Positions 24,642 through 36,600 of a DNA stretch of 64,000 nt are shown piece after piece. Numbering within the stretch: the stretch's first letter is position 1; each line of letters begins with the position of its first letter. Origin of the DNA: Phoebastria nigripes (taxonomy: Eukaryota; Chordata; Aves; Procellariiformes; Diomedeidae). Position numbers and translations under genes: made by a program. The notes under the pieces are model-generated. The model worked only from the letters and a program-made list of their open reading frames with translations, had not been told where the DNA came from and made no database searches. Location of the stretch: contig JAYKAV010002319.1 in NCBI GenBank assembly GCA_035582835.1, forward strand, positions 434,001-498,000, given 5' to 3'.

Positions 24642-27600
24642 GTAGGTATACCAGCTTTGGTTTTTCTGCATTGCAAATGTAGTTGCATTCTTAACTTTAA
24701 ATAGTTTCTCAACACTGAATGCTAGTTTGCTGAATAGTTTGCTTAATATATTAAAAAAGGGTTTTTTTTTGTGAAATACTTTTTTCAGTGTTTCCTTTGT
24801 TACCCACCATCTCTTTCTCTTCCTCCCTGCCTACCCATTTCCTCATAGTTAAAGGAGATGAAACAGCAAAGCAATCCCTGTGTTGTCACTTTTGGCGTTA
24901 TGCTCTAACTTCAGGAAAAGAATCAAGGATGTACTTGATCCGCTTGCACTTTACATTTAAAAGTTAGAAAGTATGGAACTGTTTTTAAGGCTTGCTTTGC
25001 TGAATTTGCTTAGAATTCAAAGTTTTGCAATATGGCTTGTTCCTGTTCAAAGTTACTTATATCGGACATTCCTGCGCTCCAATTAACCTGGACCTCTGCT
25101 TATACATCTTTGGAGAATCAGTAAGATTTGAGATATTTAGTGGTTCTGCTACTGCTCAGAAATTAATGCAATAAGAAAATGAGCTAAATTGTTTGGAAGT
25201 ATGGCACACTGCTTTGTATGTTGAGTGCTTACTTCTGGTCCTAGATGAATATTCTTTTTAAAGCTATGCAATTATTGCACAATATGCAGTCAGAAGCTGT
25301 GGGAAGCTTCTGCCTCATATGCTCAGACTGAAACAGGGAAGGACTTTTTCCCTGAAGAGGTCAGTAGGCTTGTAATGCTTGCTAATAAACACAAATTTTA
25401 AAAACTAAAAAATTTAAAGAATGGAGACCACGAGAAGAGCATCGCAGTAGCGGGATCTGAATTGCATTAAATGTCCTGATGGGCAACTTTATTTGTTGTT
25501 GATTTTGGACTAGATATAAAATTAGAGACCAAAATGTGGAAGATACGTAAACACAAAAGTAATGATGATTAATCATTTTTAAATTAAATAATAATCACTT
25601 TAAACTAAACACAAGTGACATACATTTCAGAACAAAACAGTATTAGGAGAAATTAACTCTAAATGCAGATATTTTCACAAAAATGAATAAATAAGACTGT
25701 TTAACTAGCACTTGTCACATTTTTGTTATCCTGAGGTGTATGCAGATATCACAGCTCAGGGAAGAAAAGTAGTTTCCTTATGCTTATAGAAGGAGCTTTT
25801 AATTTTGATTAACTATAAGAACAAATCCCTAATGTATTTTGTACGGGTGCACTGTTGCTGTATGGAAGTATTTTTCTCATAATAACAACATTTAAAAATT
25901 GTAGGGATCATCCGCTGATCGAAGTCAATGGAGAGAGCCAACTAGAACCTCTGATGGCTTATGTTCTCTTTACGAGGCAGCTCTGTGTTTATTTGAAGAG
26001 GTATGTCTTGAAACAAACCTTGACTTTAAGGTAATTGTAGTTTACTTCCCCCTCACACATCTGATTGGTGTGTGCATGTGGGTATGGTCCAGTCTCTACT
26101 GAGTTATTCTGGAGTAGAAGAGGAAGGCAAAAGAAGGTGAAAAACCTAAGATGTAAAGAAACAAAGTAATTTGGGCAAGCTAATGATATGGTGATGGATG
26201 ATTTGTGTTTGAGGCAGAGAATCATACTGAGAGGAAATTAAAGTTGCATTAAACATTGTGACTATATGGAAATAAATGAAAATGCTACTGTGTAATAAAT
26301 CTCTCATTTTAATAGGTTTGTCGAATGGCATCAGACTACTCAAGAACATGTGCCAGTCCTGACAGCATTCAAACGGGTGATGCTCCCATTGTTTCTGAGA
26401 CCTGTGAAGTGTATGTTTGGGGTAGCAACAGCAGTCATCAACTGGTAGAAGGAACTCAAGAGAAAATACTTCAACCCAAGCTTGCTCCAAGTTTTTCTGA
26501 TGCACAGACGGTGAGTGACATTTATAGTGGTACATTATGTAACATTTAACAGCTTCATAGTTATAGTATGAAATTGGAAAATAGTACTTTATTTCTGAGT
26601 GTCAAGTTGTAATGAAGGTATGTTGCTCAGAAGTAATCACACAAGTTATTTTACTGAAGTATCTCACTACTTTTATTGATGCCTGGAAGAAACATTCCGT
26701 TTCTCTTTTAATCACACACACAGATCAATATCCATGAAACAAGAACGATTGAATTATCTAACTTGCTATGAAATGCATTTGCAGAGATGAGTTTGCTTGC
26801 CTGTAGGTTGTTGTTGGTTTTGGTTTTTTTCTTTTTACTGTTGTTTAAAAGGTATCTTAACTACTCAATCTTCTTTTCCATTGGTGGTTTTCACACAAAG
26901 GTTGCCTAGTTTAAAAGTCCAAACCAGGCTAACTGCTGGTACAGCAACCTTAATTAGCTTTTTGAAAATCAATATACAGTATGCTCTTTCTGCTCTCAGT
27001 CACAGATTCTGCAGTTGCAACTGAGCACTTCTATTGATGCGTGACACAGGATAGAATAGTTTGCTTTTCTGTTACTATATTGGCTTTACAGTGTTGACTT
27101 AAGTAAAAACATTTTTTTGGTCACTAGACAATTCAGGTACATTTTCTGAAATTGTTTCTGTGGAAGTCACTGATATATTTTATATGCCAGTGGACTGCAG
27201 ACCAGGCATCATAAGGCAAGTTTATGCAGTCAAAAAACTTTGTTTAAACAAAACACTAATACACAAGAGTGGAATGAGTGTTCTGAATGAGTGACTTACT
27301 TTTTAAATAGCACTGTATACACCCATGCAACATATTTATGTGATTTCCAACTGGGGATGAAGAATTTTTTCTTCAACCTTCATTGATGATCTTTGTAGGA
27401 TTTGTCTATATGAAGAAGTTAATTCACAATAAACAGGGCTGTCACAGTGCAGTCCACCACCTGCTTTGTGCCGTTTTATGATGTGGACACGCAGTGCCTT
27501 TATGCTTCAGATTGAACCTGCCTTGCACTTATGGTGTGTTAAGATTCCTATAGGAAATTACTGCAGGGTTAGTTGGTTTGCTATTAGGTCGTTCTTCAGC

Positions 27601-30600
27601 TGTGAGCTGACTTTCCAAAAGAGGCAAGTTCTTACTTTCTTAAAAACTTTTGGTCTTAACTTTGGTGTTTATGTAATTAAAATGCATAGTCTCAAATGGT
27701 AGTGGATTTTTAGCATTTGGCATATTTCTGTAATATTGCCACTTGGTACTGGTTAAAATTAAGCAAAACCTACAGTGCTTTAGCAAGCTGTTACTTTGTC
27801 TTTTTAATCTTAAGAAATTAAGACATCTTCAAAGACTGTCCATTTCCATCCATGAGTCTTGGAGATCTGAAGGCAGCCCGAGTTCTGTAGTCTGTAGAAG
27901 AGATGCAAATAAATAAAATAGATTAATCACTATTTACATCCTTTACCTCAAGAAAATAGATTTACTCGTAAAATATTTTTCAAGAATTTGAATTTTACTG
28001 CGGAAGTCCAAGTTCTCCTTAATTTTTTACATTATGTTATGTGAAAAGCTTATGTAAAGAAACCTGACATTCTGTTTAAAAATACAGACTTCTAGACCTG
28101 TATGTGAATTTTACATTTATCTAATCTTTCTTTTTTTACTATTTTAACCTTTTTGTTTATAGATTGAAGCTGGACAATATTGTACTTTCGTTATTTCTAC
28201 GGATGGTTCTGTTAGAGCCTGTGGTAAAGGCAGCTATGGGAGACTAGGACTGGGTGACTCCAATAATCAGTCCACATTGAAAAAATTGACTTTTGAGCCT
28301 CATAGGTCTATCAAAAAAGTGTCATCTTCAAAAGGATCTGATGGTCACACTCTGGCATTTACAACAGAAGGGGAAGTCTTCAGCTGGGGTGACGGTGACT
28401 ATGGAAAACTGGGACATGGAAATAGTTCAACTCAGAAATATCCCAAACTTATTCAGGGTCCTCTGCAAGGAAAGGTATGTTTTGTATAGTAGAACACCTA
28501 TTTTTGTTCTGTTCAGTAGTGATATTGTGTAAAATTTTGAAATATATAAAATCTTAAGAAAAAGTTCTGTGTTTTATCTAAACTTCTCTTTGAAGCTGTG
28601 TCTGCTTTCAGCAAAGCACTAAAACTTATGGTTGCCTTTAGGCATGTGATTTGGACAATGGCATTGTCAGTAAACCTTCTCATAGTCTTTAAGAGTAAAA
28701 CTTGCTCATGTGCTTTTGCTGAACTGCGGTGACATTCCAGGAGATGGTTGCTTTTGTTAGCTGTAACATTAGGACTTTTCATATACAACTTTTTAGTGGC
28801 TTCGTTTGAAAAGTGGCTTTGTATTGTCCTACAAGGCCCTCTCTTCCCTATTTTTCTGTGTTTTGGCCAGTGTTTTAAACATCCACTGATGCTTCTTTTT
28901 GCTGCTGTAAGACTAGGATATCATAATGTTAAATTTGCTTGATAAATAAATCATGACCAGTTTTATATATAAATTCTCTTTGTGTACTGATTTCCAATTA
29001 CCAAATACTAAATACAAAAGATTGCGAAGATTAATTTATGTGTGTACTTCCTCCACACGAGTGAACAAGTCGATTTACATAGACTGCTTCTGAAACTTGA
29101 CGTTCATAAGCTTTCAAACTTCCTATTCAATTTGTATAAAAACTTGATTTTTATTTTTGTATGTAATGTAGGTTGTTGTATGTGTATCAGCTGGATACAG
29201 ACATAGCGCTGCTGTTACAGAAGATGGAGAGCTGTATACATGGGGAGAAGGAGACTTTGGAAGATTAGGTAATTTTAGAGTTTCATGAGATACTTTTGGA
29301 AGAATTCCTGTATCTGGTAATGATACTATACATATATATGCCTCGTTCTCTTATTGTCCCCTCTAAATACGCGTACACATGCACACGTGTACACAGGTTT
29401 GTATAGATAGGTGACTATTAAAACTAGTGCAGAGACTCTTAAAAGATTTTAATGCAGTTAATTTTACAAACATTCTATTTTTTTAAATCTTTCTTTTCAG
29501 GAAAAGTTGCCTTTATTCATTCATAAGACTATATATAATTGCCACTGTCACTTAAATGTAAACAGTAGACATTTTAAATAAACTGGAATTCTAGATAAAC
29601 ATGATCTAGTGATGGTAGGATGGTTCTTTGAACAGTCATGAATAACTGGCTAATAATATCAAGGGTCTGATTCTAACGTGATACTAATAAGGATACTTGA
29701 CATTAAGTTTACCAGAATGGCTTAGTGGCATTTTACCTTAATACATCTAAAAAGTTAAATTTAACTGAAATGAAAAACACAGTATTTGCTAAAAGTTCAC
29801 TTGTCTAATTCATCATCTTTGCTGTACAGCTGGTATGCCTAGTATAAAACCACCCTTCTCAAGCAGGTTCAGTTGAACCAACAGATTTTGCATAGAAAAT
29901 TGCTTCAAGCTGGGCTTTAGTTCCTTTCTGCTGTCTTTGCTTTGAATGTCGTGATCACCAAGTAGAGGGGTGAAAGCAAGTAACTGACAGGGGCAGAAGA
30001 TGAGGAGAGTGTTTTACAACTTAAACTGTCACAGTTTTTATAGAATCATAGAATAGTTTGGGTTGGAAGGGACCTTTAAAGGTCATCTAGTCCTGCCCCC
30101 CCTGCAATGAGCAGGGACATCTTCAACTAGATCAGGTTGCCCAGAGCCCCGTCCAACCTGACCTTGAATGTTTCCAGGGATGGGGCATCTACCACCTCCC
30201 TGGGCAACCTGTGCCAGTGTTTCACCACCCTCAGCGTAAAAAATTTCTTCCTTATATCTGGTCTAAATCTACCCTCTTCTAGTTTAAAACCATTCCCCCT
30301 TGTCCCGTTGCAACAGGCCCTGCTAAAAAGTCTGTCCCCATCTTTCTTATAAGCCCCCTTTAAGTACTGAAAGGCTGCAATAAGGTCTCCCCGAAGCCTT
30401 CTCTTCTCCAGGCTGAACAACCCCAACTCTCTCAGCCTTTCTTCATAGGAGAGGCGTTCCCTCCCCCTGATCCTTTTCGTGGCCCTCCTCTGGACCTGCT
30501 CCAACAGGTCCATGTCTTTCTTGTGCTGAGGGCTCCAGAGCTGGATGCAGTACTGCAGGTGGGGTCTCACCAGAGCAGAGTAGAGGGGCAGAAGCACCTC

Positions 30601-33600
30601 CCTCGACCTGCTGGCCACGCTTCTTCAGATGCAGCCCAGGAGACGGTAGGCCTTCTGGGCTGCGAGCGCACATTGTCGGCTCATGTCCAGCTTTTCATCC
30701 ACCAGTACCCCCAAGTCCTTCTTGGCAGGGCGGCTCTCAATCCCTTCATCGCCCAGCCTGTATTTGTAGTGGGGGTTGCCCTGACCCAGGTGCAGGACCT
30801 TGCACTTGGCCTTGTTGAACCTCATGAGGTTCACATGGGCCCACTTCTCAAGCTTGTCCGGGTCCCTCTGGATGGCATCCAGTCCCTCANGCGTGTCAAC
30901 CGCACCACTCAGCTTGGTGTCATCTGCAAACTTGTTGAGGGTGCACTTGATCCCACTGTCCATGTCATCGATGAAGATATTAAACAGCACTGGTCCCANT
31001 ACGGACCCCTGCGGGATGCCACTCGTCACCGATCTCCATCTGGACATTGAGCCGTTGACCACTACCCTCTGGATGCGACCATCTAACCAATTCCTCACCC
31101 ACCGGACAGTCCACCCATCAAATCCATACCTCTCCAATTTAGAGAGAAGGATGTTATGAGGGACCCGTGTCAAAGGCCTTACAGAGGTCCAGATAGACGA
31201 CATCTGTAGCCCTTCCCATGTCCACTGATGCAGTCACTCCATCGTAGAAGGCCACTAGGTTGGTCAGGCAGGACTTGCCCTTGGTGAAGCCATGCTGGCT
31301 GTCTCGAATCACCTCCCTGTCCTCCATTTTCAAGGTAATCAGTAAGTGCTGAGCCTATCCCTGCTGATAAGAAAAGAACACTGGATTAGAGGATTAACCT
31401 ACAATTCTGGGGGGAATTGTGGGAAAGGTTCTCATTGAGTTTTAGGTTAATGTGGGGTTTTTATGTGCTTTGGGGAGCTTGGAGTGTGCAATGGTGAGTT
31501 CCAGTGAGCAGCTAAAAAGTAGCATTTAGTTAGGTCATAGTAACTTGTTCACATTTAGTCAGTTACGGATACCGTGTAGTATTCTTTTCCCTCTATTCCC
31601 CATTTTTCTTCCGTATCTGCAGAATTTCTGTAGTTTATTAGACATGTAACTCATGCTTATTATGAAGTAGGTGATACTGTAATGTATTGGGCTTCTGCAG
31701 AAAGGACCAGTTAGAATTGTGACTGTCTAACTAGTTTGCTGATCTTACTTGTTTGTGCAGTATGTATGCTTGTATTGACGGTAGTAAGAGTGTGCCCTTA
31801 TTTTAGCTTCCTCATACTGTTCAGGTTACCTGCTGCCCAGTATTAGGTAGTATAGCTACCTGATCAACTAGTATTAAAGGCAGTTGTACTAGTAACGCTG
31901 TTTTTTTAGTTTTAAACTGGGTAGAAAATAGTCCTACGATTTAGTGGCAGTAAGGTATGAACAAGTGTTCTGGAGTATGTCTTATAAAAATGAAATGTTT
32001 GTTAACCTTACTACAGATCTCTTCCAAACCTTACTACAAACCTTTCAAAAAAGTGGGCAGAAATTATCATTTGTGATAATTACGATGTATATGGGTTTTG
32101 CAAAATCTTACTGAAATTGCAAACCATAAATAGAACTTAAATCTTCACAAAAAGAAAATATGTTTTTCTTTTTTTCCTTAGGNCATGGTGACAGCAACAG
32201 CCGCAACATTCCAACTTTAGTAAAAGATATTAGCAATGTAGGAGAGGTTTCCTGTGGCAGTTCACACACAATAGCTCTGTCCAAAGATGGGAGAACAGTA
32301 TGGTCATTTGGAGGAGGAGATAATGGTAGGTAAAACTAACATTTTGGCAGTAATTTTCATCTTATTCCATCTACCTTGTAGCCTCAGTACTCCTTGCAGT
32401 TTGGGTTTTTTTGTCATTTGGTAGCTGTTCAAGAAAAGGATTTTAGTAAAATCTAAATACAATATTTGAAGTTTAACTGCAAGATTATAGACTTTAAAAA
32501 TCAGAAGGAAGAGAGGTTTCACAGAGCAGAAAGCTCAATGAATGCATAAACAATTCTGGTAAAAATGCTTTGCTGATGACTTTCAAATAAAGTCACTTAT
32601 TTGATATGGCAATAACTGTATTCACATACTAGAAACTGTTGCATTTAAACTGCCTCTTGAAGAAACATCTCCCATCTCAAAAATGAAGGGCTTCTAAGCT
32701 TCATTGCCAGCAGATGCTTTGTCAAAGACAGAATCATTCATTTTCTACTATTACTGTATTTAGCTAAATTTGGTTATGCTGCTAGATAAAAATTAAAACT
32801 CAGATTAAAACTGCTGTATTATTGCTTCCTAGCCTAGTGTGAGAAGAGAGGAAAATGCAGACTACAGAAATCTCATAATCAAATTGGTGGTTAATAGAAC
32901 TGGGTAGGAATTTGAATTTCATTTGAAAGCTAGCTCTGACATGCGTGTATAGAATTGTTCCTGCTCCTCTGTCTCCCTCTTTCTGTAATTTCAGTTGAAA
33001 AATCAACTTAACAGGACAGGCATCTTAACCTTCACAAAGTATTGGAGTTTGCTCTTCTATTTCAGTAAATTATAAAAAATTTGGCTTTTGGATATTAATA
33101 ATGTGGTACTAAAATATTGTTGTAGGAAAGCTAAAACAACATGAATCAAAGCATAACCTTTGTAGAAATTATCAGTCTTTGTAATATATTTCACATGTGA
33201 TTTTGTTTTTTCTTCTTCCTTTTGAGGAATGTTTTTCTGTCAACACACTGACATGGTCTAGTGACAGTCCTTGGTTTTGAGGTCATTGATTGAAAATGGT
33301 GAAGTTGTGGAGACGAATAGCTGTTTTCAAGAGAAACTTAAAGGAGGAATAAGGGAATAAAAATATTAATGTTTACACAAATGCACACAGCTGTTTGGAA
33401 AAAGAATGCAGAAAAGTTGGGTTTTTTTCAAGTCACTTTATAAAGTAGGAGAGAGAAATTTTTTAATCTTTTTTTGCCAAATGTGAAAAGGTTTAGTGCT
33501 TTGGAAGGCTTTGGTAATTAAACAGCAGGCAATGAATAGTGTAGATACATGAAATTCATATTCAGTTTTTAAGTACACTATAATAAATATATATTTCCTG

Positions 33601-36600
33601 AAGTCTATAATTACTGCAATTGAAAGAGTATAGGTTTTATAAAAATTGTAATATGTTTTAATTTTAAAAATATACTCTGACACTTTTGGAAATCCAAAAC
33701 CAATTCTTTTTGGGTACTATTAATTGTTGTAGTTTATGTATTGAAAATACCGTCCGCTTGTGTTTCCTCCTTTTGTAGGCAAACTTGGTCATGGTGATAC
33801 AAATAGAGTATATAAACCTAAAGTTATAGAAGCCTTGCAAGGAATGTTTATTCGAAAAGTTTGTGCTGGGAGCCAGTCTTCACTTGCCTTGACATCAACA
33901 GGGCAGGTAGGCAAAAACAAGTTTTCACTTAATTGGTGAAAGTTGGTGAAGGTGGTGTGGGTTCATTATTTCAGCATTTATTATTTTGACTGTTGAGAAA
34001 ATATTCAACTAGTACTTAAATATCAGTAAAGTTCTTGATTAGAGATTGACTGAAGTACTGAGATCCTAATGCGCTAGAGTAATTCAAAATGTGCTGAAGA
34101 GTCATGTAAAAACACACTCTTCAGGAGTCTTGCTTAGCCACAGAAAGTGAATTATTTTTAGGTTAATAAACATAACCAGTGCAAAAACAAATTGGATTAA
34201 GGAAGCGAAGTGGGTTCTGGAAGCAAAAAGCAGTGAAATGCTTGTAATTTTTAATGCATTAACCAACTCAGGTGGTTAAGTGATTTAATAGTTTTTTAAA
34301 ATGTATGTGTATTTCAGAATATAGGTGTTAATTGAAAGTTTTATTTCTAATCTGAAAAATCTCAGGAGAGCTTGGAGATAAACGTTTAGGTTGTAAATGA
34401 GGGCCCTTACTGGCATGATGTATATATATGTAATACAGTAAGTATTTCTACACATGTAACCAAACTGATCCCCCACCTTCACTCCACTGCGATTCAAAGG
34501 CAATGGGTTTTTAAAGTATGAATTAGGAGTGTTGAAGTTTACTGTAGCAGTGTCTTTTCTTGCAACAGCCTCCCCATTGATGTGCTCTGTGGCCAGTGAT
34601 CTGAATGGTTGGGGGGAAGAAATATAGATTATATGAAATGTACGTTAGAGTCATGAAAGTACTGTGCATGTTTTGTTGAAAGCAAAGTAATTGCAGTTAT
34701 TGTGCAAGTGGTTATTTGGTATTTTGTTTGTTCGTGGTCACCAATAGTACAAATTTGGCATGCTGATATTTTGTGGTTTGTTTGCTCTAGGTTTATGCAT
34801 GGGGCTGCGGTGCATGCCTTGGCTGTGGCTCTTCAGAGGCAACTGCTCTCAGACCCAAGCTTATTGAAGAACTGGCTGCTACAAGAATAGTTGATATTTC
34901 GATTGGTGACAGTCACTGTTTGGCGCTTTCTCATGGTAAAAAGAATAAGGTGTAAAAATACGTAATCGTCCTCTTGATCAAAAGCAATTGTATCTCAGGT
35001 TTTGTTTTCTACTTTATTTATGTTTATAGATAACGAAGTTTATGCTTGGGGTAACAATTCAATGGGACAGTGTGGTCAGGGAAACTCTACTGGTCCCATT
35101 ACTAAACCGAAGAAAGTAAGTGGTTTAGATGGTGTTGCAATTCAACAGATTTCAGCAGGAACGTCTCATAGCCTTGCCTGGACAGCTCTTCCAAGGGACA
35201 GGTAACAGTGACATTGGGGGACAGGTATAAATTTTTTTTATACAAGTCCACTTTGCCATACATGTAACTCTTTCCTGAAGGTGTTAACCATGTCATGCGT
35301 TTCAAGTATTCTGCTTGTAATGTTTTGGACTGGAGAGTCTTTTCCTCTCTCTCTCCTTCTCTTTCTCTTCCTCTCTTTCCTCCTCTTCTCTTCTTTCTTC
35401 TTTTTAAACTGTTAAAGATTACAGGTGAAAATATAGCAGCACCAAGGATTTGGATATTAGTTCTTTGTATATGAAGATTTCTTACCTGCTGTTAGACAAA
35501 AATTACCTCTGTTTACTAAAAATCAACAAGTTAGGCAGTGGGAGGAGAAACAACTCTATTTTTTATTTTGTGCTTCTGACGGGATTTTTTTTATGGCTGA
35601 GGCAGTTTCCTTTAGTGTAACAGGGAGTAAACTAAGCACAAGACTTTGGGAAATGGGGAAGTTTAGACAAATTACTGTCGTGGATTTAAACATCTTAACA
35701 AATTTCTGGATGGTTACATGTTAACCTAAACTAAAAACAGATACCTAAATAAATAGTTTGGTTATTAATATACAAAACTGAAATAATACTTTGTTACACC
35801 AAAGACATGAGCAAGTGATTGAAGTGAACCAGTAAACTTCAGATTTATATATGGACTAACACAAAGGAATAGAAAAACTTAATATTTGGAAGATAATTCA
35901 GGAAGAATTTCAAATGCCCTGTTTTCAAGGGAGCTATCTTAGAAAAATCAATTAAGAAAATAGTGAGACTCAAATCATACTAAGTAGTACTACCCCTTTT
36001 TAATTCTCCCTACGTTGTATCAAAGTCTCTTTATAATCCAGCATTTATACTAAAAACAGCTTTGTGAGTACTGGTCAGCTTTTGTGTATGAATCTGATTA
36101 AATACATATGGCTTTATATTTATGGCATTGAAGGTGTTTTTGTTCATAAATGAAGAGTGTTTGATTTGTAAAGACCTTTACAGAAAAGAGAGCAGAAAAT
36201 ACCTTCAAGGTTCAGGAAGTTAGTCTGCCTCAATCAGAGTAGTTTGTTATAAGAAAAAAATTGGTTCGGTCAAGCATGTACTCAACCTACTGAAACTGTT
36301 AATTTATTAAAGCAGTTGGAGTATTTTCAGTAGTTAACTTGTTCTGATGTTTGATTCCAGGCAAGTTGTGGCATGGCACAGACCCTATTGCGTAGACCTT
36401 GAAGAAAGTACCTTTTCGCATCTTCGTTGTTTTCTGGAGCACTACTGTGACAAAATTAACAGTGAAATTCCCCCTCTTCCTTTTCCTTCATCGAGGTATA
36501 TACAGCATATGCATGTTACAGATTTTTTTTTTTTTTTTTTTTTTTTAAATAGATTTTTTTTCTTTACAGCAGTGGTGCATGGCTTAGTCCTGGTTTAGTC

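Larger units (their letters stand above)
24642..28162 (+). other. HERC1: HERC1 introns 2-4
   Basis: Intron sizes are 1263, 315 and 1652 bases, all GT-AG. The sequence is AT-rich with frequent stops on both strands. I see no repeat family, RNA gene or extra exon. Exons 3 (25905-26000) and 4 (26316-26510) interrupt the span. Confidence 0.7.

Noticed and set aside
24074..24715. A 213-codon minus-strand open frame
   Set aside because: It is an antisense shadow of HERC1 exon 2, whose sense frame is clearly conserved.
30137..31159. Plus-strand open frames of up to 175 codons
   Set aside because: They are shadows of the minus-strand CR1 ORF2, which carries the reverse transcriptase motifs.
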